Assembly: GCA_003694175.1 (NCBI GenBank)
Contig: RFKV01000004.1
Span: 1-8,247, forward strand
DNA from: Candidatus Dojkabacteria bacterium
Lineage (GTDB): Bacteria; Patescibacteriota; Dojkabacteria; J137
Reading direction: 5' to 3'
DNA length: 8,247 bases
This document shows, piece after piece, positions 1-5,046 of this stretch. Below the pieces are notes generated by a model. It searched no databases and was not told the DNA's origin. It saw nothing but the letters and a program-made list of their open reading frames with translations. The translations under genes were made by a program, and so were the position numbers. Position 1 is the first letter of the stretch. Each line of letters begins with the position of its first letter.

Positions 1-15
1 AAAAAAAGGCAAAAA

Positions 16-57
16 AATACCAAGCAGGAAAAAATGGACAAAAACCTACTTGGTATT
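16..57 (+). promoter_or_regulatory. Inverted repeat enclosing the start of the first gene
   Basis: AATACCAAG (16-24) is the perfect reverse complement of CTTGGTATT (49-57). After one mismatch (25/48) the pairing continues with AGG (26-28) against CCT (45-47), giving 12 of 13 pairs and a 16-nt loop. The AGG is the only Shine-Dalgarno-like sequence for the ATG at 34, so in mRNA the ribosome-binding site would lie in the stem and the start codon in the loop. A translational control hairpin is inference; if the gene really starts upstream of the window this is only internal coding sequence. Confidence 0.45.
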
Positions 58-672
58 CCAGTCGCACTTTTCAGTGTAACTAAAAAGACAATATCACAAA
101 AATTTTATTTTGTCAATAGTTTAATGGTTTATAATGGAATTTGGAAGTACAAAAAAACAAGAAAATTTCTATCTCCGAGGATCTTTTTCTCTTCATTTGA
201 ATCATTTTTATCATTAGTCTCAAAACAAAAAGCAACATTTGTATATAAGTTAGTTGAAGAATCTAGGCTAATATCAGATCTTAAAGAATCATTTGCTCCT
301 AACTCCGTTGATGAAGAAATCGTTTCTAAATCTTATTTTGGCCTAGGAGTAGAAATTGCAGAAACTATTCTGAGATCTCAAAACAACATCCGATCGTTTT
401 ACAGACATCTATCAAATATGTTTTTACCCAATTTAGGCTATGATAGTCTTCGGTATTTGATTTATGGAGTTCAGGAAGCTTTACAAGAAACAGAAAACAT
501 ACCTAGGATGTTTATTCATTCCAAATCAAAAATATCTGAACCAGGAGTTTGTAAAATTGTAAATTCAGCCGGGGGTGAAATTTTTGAGTTTGTCGAATTT
601 GGAGTTCTTGTGAACAAGCTTCTATCTAATAAAGAATTCGATAACAAAATCAACCTAGTAATTACAAATTAA
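34..672 (+). CDS. Hypothetical protein, possibly 5'-partial
   Basis: I do not recognise this 212-residue protein. It is lysine- and serine-rich, has no signal peptide or clear membrane segment, and mixes hydrophobic and charged stretches as expected of a soluble cytoplasmic protein. A Phe/Ser/Leu-rich stretch lies at about residues 45-62 and a helical-looking region at about 95-155. The ATG at 34 has AGGA only 4 nt upstream, which is tight. The frame is open without a stop back to base 1, so the true start may lie outside the window and this may be the C-terminal part of a longer protein. It ends with TAA and is followed by about 480 bases without a convincing protein gene. No function is proposed. 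Confidence 0.7.
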   Translation: MDKNLLGIPVALFSVTKKTISQKFYFVNSLMVYNGIWKYKKTRKFLSPRIFFSSFESFLSLVSKQKATFVYKLVEESRLISDLKESFAPNSVDEEIVSKSYFGLGVEIAETILRSQNNIRSFYRHLSNMFLPNLGYDSLRYLIYGVQEALQETENIPRMFIHSKSKISEPGVCKIVNSAGGEIFEFVEFGVLVNKLLSNKEFDNKINLVITN

Positions 673-779
673 GTATTTTGGCATACGAAGTTTTTCTGGA
701 ATGTGGCTGACTTTTTAGGAAAACTTTTGGGAGAGATAATTTTTTAAAACTTAGCAAATAAGTTATAGGCTTGTTCAGT

Positions 780-808
780 TTTACATAAGTGTGATTTGTA
801 TCTATACT
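780..808 (+). promoter_or_regulatory. Candidate sigma70 promoter
   Basis: TTTACA (780-785, 5 of 6 to TTGACA) is separated by exactly 17 nt from TATACT (803-808, 5 of 6 to TATAAT). The predicted start is near 815. The next feature downstream is the structured block at about 997, then tRNA-Gly and ssb, so this would make a leader of more than 180 nt, or a short RNA ending near the weak hairpin at 881-894. Confidence 0.5.
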
Positions 809-904
809 TGTGGACAAAGTTCTTTCAAATTCACTATTATATTACTTTATATATAGCTTACGTATAGCTACTTAACTACCTCCAAGTTTTTGGATTTATT
901 TGCT

Positions 905-959
905 ATCAGATTTTCGGTATATCAATTGACATTTTAGTTTTTTATTAAGAAAATCTGAT
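905..959 (+). promoter_or_regulatory. Inverted repeat bracketing a perfect -35 hexamer
   Basis: ATCAGATTTTC (905-915) and GAAAATCTGAT (949-959) are exact 11-bp reverse complements 33 nt apart. Between them is TTGACA (926-931). A 17-nt spacer puts the -10 position at 949-954 (GAAAAT, 4 of 6), inside the right arm. The left arm lies just upstream of the -35 and the right arm covers the -10, a layout typical of paired operator half-sites; a long stem with a 33-nt loop is the alternative. Confidence 0.45.
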
Positions 960-963
960 CTAA

Positions 964-983
964 CTTTAATGTTTACATTAAAG
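964..983 (+). promoter_or_regulatory. Perfect 8-bp dyad (operator or hairpin)
   Basis: CTTTAATG (964-971) and CATTAAAG (976-983) form a perfect dyad around TTTA. No T-tract follows, so it is not a standard intrinsic terminator. It lies just downstream of the bracketed TTGACA and 13 nt before the structured block, so an operator or a 5' transcript hairpin is more likely. Confidence 0.4.
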
Positions 984-996
984 AAGGATTAATTTA

Positions 997-1146
997 AAAT
1001 TATTTCGCTTATCAAAAGAAGTGACAATTTAATGCTTTTTGCCATGCTGGTCCGTTGACCGCTTTTGGAAATGGGTCATGGTAGTCTCGGTTACGTCTTA
1101 GATGGAGGTATTTTAATTTGTTTGTTTCTCGATAAGCAAGCAATTT
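997..1146 (+). ncRNA. Candidate structured RNA upstream of tRNA-Gly
   Basis: A block of about 150 nt whose ends pair: AAATT (997-1001) with AATTT (1142-1146), and GCTTATC (1007-1013) with GATAAGC (1131-1137). Nested inside are GAAGTGAC (1018-1025) with GTTACGTC (1090-1097, one mismatch, one G-U), TGCCATG (1040-1046) with CATGGTA (1077-1083, one G-U), and GGTC (1049-1052) with GACC (1057-1060) closing a CGTT loop. The helices are mutually compatible and make a rod. The core 1033-1108 is about 50% GC, far above the flanks and similar to the tRNAs here. The long unpaired 3' side carries GGAGGT (1104-1109), which precedes a 5-codon TTG reading frame (1118-1135). I see no hallmark of SRP RNA, RNase P RNA, tmRNA, a T-box or the glycine riboswitch. 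A 63-codon antisense frame (1203-1012) crosses this block but begins inside the tRNA. Confidence 0.35.
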
Positions 1147-1154
1147 AGCTACAT

Positions 1155-1226
1155 GCGATATTAGTATAGGTGGCAGTACGATGCCTTCCCAAGGCATAAG
1201 CACGAGTTCGAGTCTCGTATATCGCT
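1155..1226 (+). tRNA. tRNA-Gly (anticodon CCC)
   Basis: A complete cloverleaf. The acceptor stem is GCGATAT (1155-1161) with ATATCGC (1219-1225), with discriminator U at 1226. The D stem is GTAT/GTAC with an AGGTGGCA loop. The anticodon stem is ATGCC/GGCAT with loop TTCCCAA, anticodon CCC at 1188-1190, reading GGG. The T arm is ACGAG, TTCGAGT, CTCGT (1202-1218). No CCA is encoded. A T-rich stretch follows and the ssb start is only 35 nt away, so read-through into ssb is possible. Confidence 0.96.
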
Positions 1227-1261
1227 TTTTGTTTGTTTATATTATTTTTTAAATGTGAAGC

Positions 1262-1696
1262 ATGTTTGGAGATCTCAATAGAGCAGTGGTGTTGGGGAAC
1301 GTGACTAGAGATCCTGAATTAAGGTACACTCCAGGCGGTACAGCTGTTCTTTCTTTTTCAGTTGCGACCAATAGAAGATACCAAAAGGATGGACAGTGGG
1401 TTGAAGTTCCTAGTTATCACAATATAGTTGTTTGGAATAACGCTGAAGAGTTATCGAAAAGAATCAAAAAGGGTACACGTCTCTATATTGAGGGTAGAAT
1501 GGAGACAAGGAGCTGGGAGAGTAGTGATGGTAAAAAAAACTACAAAATGGAAATAAACGTTGAAAGGCTTATTTTAATCGATAGATACGAAGGAGGAAAG
1601 GTAGATTCAGCAAGCTCCGGTGATTTTGTTGAAAAGTTAAGTGATGAAGTTAGTGTAGATGAAGTTGAGATTAATCCAGAAGATCTGCCGTTTTAG
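1262..1696 (+). CDS. ssb: Single-stranded DNA-binding protein
   Basis: A 144-residue SSB that coats single-stranded DNA during replication, recombination and repair and recruits partners through its C-terminal tip. The N-terminal OB fold (about 1-107) opens with NRAVVLGNVTRDPELRY, which matches the bacterial SSB signature. Aromatic DNA-stacking positions are kept in type: Y52, W58 and W85 align with E. coli W54, F60 and W88. The GTRLYIEGRMETRSW segment (71-85) is also typical. A short acidic linker (about 113-138) leads to the tip PEDLPF, the acidic-plus-Pro-Phe motif that binds partner proteins. It is shorter than the E. coli protein (178 residues) because the linker is reduced. The ATG at 1262 fits the family start, but only a weak purine stretch (GTGAAG) precedes it. 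The gene sits alone after tRNA-Gly, not in the common rpsF-ssb-rpsR setting. Confidence 0.96.
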   Translation: MFGDLNRAVVLGNVTRDPELRYTPGGTAVLSFSVATNRRYQKDGQWVEVPSYHNIVVWNNAEELSKRIKKGTRLYIEGRMETRSWESSDGKKNYKMEINVERLILIDRYEGGKVDSASSGDFVEKLSDEVSVDEVEINPEDLPF

Positions 1697-1730
1697 GATA
1701 AGATGTAGAACTTCTAACAATACTTAAATT

Positions 1731-2378
1731 ATGAGATTAATAGCGAGGATTTCATTCAATTTGATTTTGTTGACTGTTTTTTTGTTGGCTTGTTTGCTAG
1801 CAGTTGTCATGGGTTACACAGGATTACTTCTGCATACTTACAACGTCTTTACAGAGCGAGAGCCTGTTGCCAAGGTAAAGATTTCCGAACAGAAACAGGA
1901 TGAAAAAGGCAAGTATGCTGATGTTGAAATCACGGTTTATAAATTTGAGAGGACTGCTTTGACTAGGTTGTTTGGTGTTGAAAGCAACAAGTCTATTTTG
2001 GGGGATGTACAAAGGTTTAGACTTTATGGTGACACTATATACTTAGGAGGACCAATAGTTAAATTTAGAGATGAACTAATGCTATTTAATTTTAAGACGA
2101 TGTTTAAGCTTGGGAAAGTGTATGCAAGATATGACCTTGATAATAACTTAGAGAATATTCGTAGACCAGATCAGGTCTCAAGTTATGACATTAATGGCGG
2201 ATTTGCCGAGTGGAAAGCTTTTTTTGATCATTATCAGAAGCCTGGAATTTTAGGAGACCTGTTTAGACTCCTTGTAGATTCAACTCAATTAAGTATGGCT
2301 GGACAGATGATTGGAAATAGAAGTATACAATATACTCTATTTATTTCAGATAGTGGATTTATCTGGAAAATTGATTGA
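1731..2378 (+). CDS. Single-pass membrane-anchored protein
   Basis: A 215-residue protein with one long N-terminal hydrophobic segment (about residues 8-34), preceded by Arg residues, then a soluble domain presumably outside the cytoplasm. The soluble part begins with REPVAKVKISEQ (43-54), continues with beta-type strands, an LYGDTIYLGG segment (98-107), and ends with a VDS...YTLFISDSGFIW region (182-212). This order resembles, from memory, small proteobacterial proteins often annotated loosely as 'multidrug transporter' or 'cation efflux pump', which have the same anchor, a 'RPVA' strand, a 'GDxW' strand and a C-terminal 'GL(I/V)' strand. The resemblance is weak and those annotations are themselves unsupported, so no transport role should be inferred. 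It follows ssb by 34 nt on the same strand, probably co-transcribed. No Shine-Dalgarno sequence is visible before the ATG. It ends with TGA. Confidence 0.8.
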   Translation: MRLIARISFNLILLTVFLLACLLAVVMGYTGLLLHTYNVFTEREPVAKVKISEQKQDEKGKYADVEITVYKFERTALTRLFGVESNKSILGDVQRFRLYGDTIYLGGPIVKFRDELMLFNFKTMFKLGKVYARYDLDNNLENIRRPDQVSSYDINGGFAEWKAFFDHYQKPGILGDLFRLLVDSTQLSMAGQMIGNRSIQYTLFISDSGFIWKID

Positions 2379-2390
2379 ATTAAAATCTTC

Positions 2391-2403
2391 AGTTTAGTAA
2401 ACT
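2391..2403. repeat. 13-bp palindrome before tRNA-Cys
   Basis: AGTTTA (2391-2396), a central G, and TAAACT (2398-2403) form a perfect 6-bp dyad 7 nt upstream of tRNA-Cys and 12 nt after the stop of the preceding gene. It has no T-tract, so it is a poor terminator. It could be a tRNA promoter or operator element, or a processing hairpin. Confidence 0.3.
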
Positions 2404-2410
2404 TCTCTTA

Positions 2411-2481
2411 GGTGCTGTGGCCAAGTGGTAAGGCAGGAGTCTGCAAAACTCTTATCGCGGGTTCGATTCCCGCCAGTACCT
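2411..2481 (+). tRNA. tRNA-Cys (anticodon GCA)
   Basis: A complete 71-nt tRNA. The acceptor stem is GGTGCTG (2411-2417) with CAGTACC (2474-2480, one G-U), with discriminator U at 2481, the expected cysteine identity base. The anticodon stem is GGAGT/ACTCT around loop CTGCAAA, with anticodon GCA at 2443-2445. The T arm is GCGGG, TTCGATT, CCCGC (2457-2473). No CCA is encoded. TTTTT (2481-2485) follows directly, and the convergent gene ends only 8 nt downstream. Confidence 0.96.
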
Positions 2482-2488
2482 TTTTGAT

Positions 2489-3073
2489 TTACAGGAGTAT
2501 TCTATCACGTCTTTTGTAAACTGGTTTTTTGTTCGTAAGAATGCTTTGCACGACGTACAGACTATCTGCCTGGAATGGATCGGGCATCGGTAGACTAAAG
2601 TTTTTCATAAGTTCTTTAAGTTGCCTATTTAGGGCGGTGTTTTTGTCCTTTTTTTTTCTAGCAAGAGAGATGTGGAACTTATTTGAATGCTTCTCTTTCC
2701 AAAGTATTGTATCTTTTAATTTTAAGTACTTAATCAACTTATGAATCTCTTCAGAAAGCTGAAGTAGAGAATCGGATTCTTCAACGTCAGCGACTATATA
2801 ATTAGGATTTAATTGGTGGTCAAAACCAAATTGCACTCTTTTTATTTTTATCTCAGGTTTTGTGTACTGTCCTTCAAATTGCTTCAAGAAATCTATTACA
2901 GTTTTGTAGGACGACTCTGACACATTTGCTCCTATGAACTTAATATTTAGATGAATCTGTTCAAGTGAAAAAAAATCCAAATTTCTCTTTTGTTTGTCCA
3001 AGAACTTAAACACATCCGCAAAAAAACGCCCATAAACTTCTGAAGGAGGAAATATTCCTAAAAAAATTCTCAT
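2489..3073 (-). CDS. thpR: 2'-5' RNA ligase family / RNA 2',3'-cyclic phosphodiesterase
   Basis: A 194-residue member of the 2H phosphoesterase superfamily (LigT/ThpR type). Characterised bacterial relatives open 2',3'-cyclic phosphates on RNA and can join 2'-5' RNA ends in vitro. The N-terminus MRIFLGIFPP matches the family's first strand. The first catalytic motif is HLN (41-43) in IHLNIKFIG and the second is HIS (134-136) in KFHISLAR. The usual form is HxT or HxS, so the first motif carries Asn in place of Thr. The C-terminal LYVVQSILTNKKPVY (172-186) fits the conserved 'LYxSxLxxxGPxY' strand. Length is typical. It lies 24 nt downstream of the receiver gene on the same strand, so co-transcription is likely. 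No clear Shine-Dalgarno sequence precedes the ATG. The gene ends 8 nt from the convergent tRNA-Cys. The family call is firm; substrate is not known. Confidence 0.88.
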   Translation of the reverse strand: MRIFLGIFPPSEVYGRFFADVFKFLDKQKRNLDFFSLEQIHLNIKFIGANVSESSYKTVIDFLKQFEGQYTKPEIKIKRVQFGFDHQLNPNYIVADVEESDSLLQLSEEIHKLIKYLKLKDTILWKEKHSNKFHISLARKKKDKNTALNRQLKELMKNFSLPMPDPFQADSLYVVQSILTNKKPVYKRRDRILL

Positions 3074-3097
3074 GTTATTTCACTTTATATTATTTTA

Positions 3098-3619
3098 CTA
3101 AATTACTCTTTTATCGTTATCCAACCCAGATTCGTAATTTGTACTCGTCAGTATACTTTGTGTTTTTTTCAATAGTTGCTCTGGATCAGTATCTATCTTC
3201 ATCCAAAAATCGATAGCACCGAGTTTTTTAGCTGTTTCAAAAGCAATTTCACCGCCTAGGTTCGAAAGCATTACCACTTTAGGTTTACCGTATCTTTCAG
3301 GAGATTGTACTATTTCTGTAAGTGTTTGAATTCCATCTTTTGTTGGCATGACAATGTCAAGCAGGACCAAATCAATATCTTTGTTTTGCTCAAGTATTTC
3401 AAGGCACGATACACCATCATTTGCAGTCAGTACTTCAAAACTCGTGTTCAATTCCAATATCGACTTAAAAACAATTCTTGGATCATCTTCATCTTCTACC
3501 ATCAATATCTTGTATTTTTTGGCTACAACCCCCCCACTGTCATAGCTGTCATGATTAGAAATGTCGGAAATATTTGAAGATAATTGTTGTCTATCATCAT
3601 CAGAGTAAAGCAGCTGCAT
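3098..3619 (-). CDS. Stand-alone response regulator receiver protein
   Basis: A 173-residue protein with one CheY-like receiver domain (about 36-158) and no output domain. It holds the acidic pair E42-D43 in KILMVEDEDD, phosphoacceptor D88 in LVLLDIVMPTKDG, the Thr/Ser switch residue S119 in VVMLSNLGG, and conserved K141 in FWMKID; spacing matches CheY. It should receive phosphate from a histidine kinase, and none is encoded in the window. Residues 1-35 are a Ser/Asp-rich, probably disordered extension. A run of seven Gs (C7 on the plus strand, 3529-3535) falls at the junction between extension and receiver. The next in-frame Met (40) would delete the first strand, so M1 is the better start although it lacks a Shine-Dalgarno sequence. 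The gene lies between the metallophosphoesterase (56 nt upstream) and thpR (24 nt downstream) and has its own promoter-operator. Confidence 0.93.
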   Translation of the reverse strand: MQLLYSDDDRQQLSSNISDISNHDSYDSGGVVAKKYKILMVEDEDDPRIVFKSILELNTSFEVLTANDGVSCLEILEQNKDIDLVLLDIVMPTKDGIQTLTEIVQSPERYGKPKVVMLSNLGGEIAFETAKKLGAIDFWMKIDTDPEQLLKKTQSILTSTNYESGLDNDKRVI

Positions 3620-3644
3620 TTTGGTTATGATAAGTAATAACTAC

Positions 3645-3679
3645 GTGACAATTATCGTCACTTACAAAACGAATGTCAA
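3645..3679 (-). promoter_or_regulatory. Promoter of the receiver gene with operator on the -10
   Basis: On the minus strand a perfect -35 TTGACA (3679-3674), a 17-nt spacer, and -10 GATAAT (3656-3651, 5 of 6) form the best promoter in the window. GTGAC (3661-3657) and GTCAC (3649-3645) are perfect inverted arms with seven bases between them, so the dyad GTGACGATAATTGTCAC is centred on the -10. Predicted transcription starts near 3643, leaving a leader of about 24 nt. The -35 overlaps the stop codon of the upstream metallophosphoesterase gene. A regulator bound to the dyad would block polymerase. Confidence 0.65.
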
Positions 3680-4830
3680 GAATTTTTAACAAGTTTTTTG
3701 GAGTAGAGTTCTAAAAGTTCTACTGAGTTCTCTGCGCCTATTTTTGTTCTAATAACTGAAGTCCCAGCTCCCGAGGATATGTGTATTTTTGTACCGAACT
3801 CCAGCTGGTATAAGCCTCCTAGAAGTTTTGCATACTTTCTAATAGGTGCGATTCTATAAAGATTTAAACCCTCTCCAAGTCTTATCTGTCCCCAGTGTGT
3901 ATGTCCAGAAAGAATTAAATCAATTTTATCTTCCTCTTCTACATAGTCTATTATTTCGGGATTATGGGATACAAGAATTCTCAATAAAGTATCATCAGAC
4001 TCATTATTGTGAGTGTGAAACACTTTGTTCAGATCAAAAAGTCCCGATCTCAGATCTGCAACGCCTCCTATAGTAATTTTTTTCCCATTTATCTCAATAT
4101 GTTTTGACTCATTTACAAGTATTTGCATACCGACATCCCCTGCCTTCACTATAAATTCTTCTGGAATACTAAACTTTTCTTTAAGGTAATTACTATCATG
4201 GTTTCCAAACACCCCAAACTTATACCTCTTCTTTATCAGGTCAAAAAATTCAAAGGATTTTTCGCAGAAATCTTCGCAAAGTAAGTCTCCACCGAATATG
4301 AAAATGTCGGTGGGTAAATTATTTATAATGTTTGCAATACGAACTAACTTTTGAAATGAACACGAATAGTATGATTTACCAAAATGAATATCTGATACAA
4401 ACGCAATTTTTATTGGTTCGAGCAAAGACTCAAAGTTTTCGTAGTCTTGTTTGTACACCATGTACTTTCTTTTTTCAAAGTTAGTCCCTTCAAAACATAA
4501 CTTTCTTGATCTTGAAACCTCTCCAAGCCAGATTTTGAAAATTTGCAACTTGACTGTATTAATCTTAATAAACTGTAAGTAGATGAAGTATAGAGCAAAT
4601 GGCAATGAAAAAATTGATAAAATAATAAGAACTGGATTTAAACTGCTTAAAAAAAATCCGACAACAAAAAAAATTAAAAATGACCAATCTAGTATTAAAA
4701 TATAAACGATTCTTCTTAGCCTGTATGCAAATTTTTTCTTCAAATAGGCAGAGTGGACAGGAATTTTAGATGTTTTTAATATAATATCTATTGAGAATCT
4801 ATCTTTAAATTTCAGAAAACCAGTTGCCAT
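3676..4830 (-). CDS. Membrane-anchored metallophosphoesterase (YkuE/YaeI-like)
   Basis: A 384-residue calcineurin-like phosphoesterase. A basic N-terminal region (1-40) leads to two adjacent hydrophobic segments (about 41-63 and 66-89), so the protein is membrane-bound, with the catalytic domain (about 139-375) probably cytoplasmic. All metal-site motifs are present: DIH (D147, H149), GGD (D182), GNHD (209-212), the SHNPE histidine (H289) and GHTH (309-312), followed by WGQIRL. The late SSGAGTS segment (352-358) is typical of the YkuE/YaeI branch, whose members act on lipid-linked or UDP-sugar pyrophosphates or on unknown phosphodiesters; the substrate here cannot be read from sequence. It is the first gene of the minus-strand cluster with the receiver and thpR. 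The ATG at 4830 gives the expected topology; only a weak TAGG lies just before it. Confidence 0.92.
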   Translation of the reverse strand: MATGFLKFKDRFSIDIILKTSKIPVHSAYLKKKFAYRLRRIVYILILDWSFLIFFVVGFFLSSLNPVLIILSIFSLPFALYFIYLQFIKINTVKLQIFKIWLGEVSRSRKLCFEGTNFEKRKYMVYKQDYENFESLLEPIKIAFVSDIHFGKSYYSCSFQKLVRIANIINNLPTDIFIFGGDLLCEDFCEKSFEFFDLIKKRYKFGVFGNHDSNYLKEKFSIPEEFIVKAGDVGMQILVNESKHIEINGKKITIGGVADLRSGLFDLNKVFHTHNNESDDTLLRILVSHNPEIIDYVEEEDKIDLILSGHTHWGQIRLGEGLNLYRIAPIRKYAKLLGGLYQLEFGTKIHISSGAGTSVIRTKIGAENSVELLELYSKKLVKNS

Positions 4831-4860
4831 AACCTATTTTTAAAAATACACCACTAAGTA

Positions 4861-4894
4861 TATGATTCTATCATAACTACAAACTTTAAGTTTG
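4861..4894 (-). promoter_or_regulatory. Paired palindromes and candidate extended -10 for the metallophosphoesterase gene
   Basis: Two perfect dyads lie side by side: TATGATTCTATCATA (4861-4875, 6-bp arms) and CAAACTTTAAGTTTG (4880-4894, 7-bp arms). On the minus strand the first contains TGATAGAAT (4873-4865), an extended -10 (TGn plus TAGAAT, 5 of 6) without a recognisable -35. A third, AT-only dyad TATTTTTAAAAATA (4835-4848) lies nearer the start. Repressor or activator sites controlling the gene at 4830 are a reasonable inference. In the rest of the divergent region (4895-5046) only weak promoter-like hexamers are visible, for example TATACT at 4927-4932 and TAAAAT at 5006-5011. Confidence 0.35.
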
Positions 4895-5046
4895 AACAAA
4901 AGAATCCGTTTTTCAACTGATAAAGCTATACTCGTTTTTTTTTACTTTACTAACTGTGAACTTTGTTTTTACACACTTCATGTTTTAAAAGCTGTAAGTT
5001 AACAGTAAAATTATGCTGAGATTAGATAAGTTTCATTTCATAAAAG

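Larger units (their letters stand above)
673..1154. other. Long signal-rich intergenic region
   Basis: This stretch has no convincing protein gene. From 673 to about 775 I see nothing specific. It then holds a sigma70-like promoter (780-808), a lone degenerate DnaA-box-like TTGTGGACAA (808-817), a small hairpin TCCAA/TTGGA (881-894) followed by a T-rich stretch, an 11-bp inverted repeat around TTGACA (905-959), a perfect dyad (964-983), and a block with a roughly 50% GC core and nested helices (997-1146) just before tRNA-Gly. Everything points rightward, toward tRNA-Gly and ssb. The concentration of dyads and the abrupt GC rise suggest a regulated non-coding RNA locus or a long leader. Confidence 0.6.

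Noticed and set aside
808..817. TTGTGGACAA resembles a DnaA box, suggesting an origin near ssb.
   Set aside because: It is a single, degenerate match with no cluster of boxes, no AT-rich unwinding repeats beyond the general background, and no dnaA or dnaN nearby.
877..1110. TACCTCC (877-883) is complementary to GGAGGTA (1104-1110), a possible long-range masking of the Shine-Dalgarno.
   Set aside because: A 7-base match within some 300 bases is expected by chance, and it is not needed by the proposed fold.
1155..1226. tRNA-Gly as an attachment site for an integrated element.
   Set aside because: No integrase, no partial duplicate of the tRNA 3' end and no direct repeat were found in the window.
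2529..2744. A 71-codon plus-strand frame opposite thpR.
   Set aside because: It lies wholly within a gene with clear family motifs and has no protein-like signature or ribosome-binding site.
3305..3577. Two plus-strand frames (65 and 90 codons) opposite the receiver gene.
   Set aside because: They are shadows of a well-supported receiver domain; the Cys/Phe/Tyr-rich composition is typical of antisense frames.
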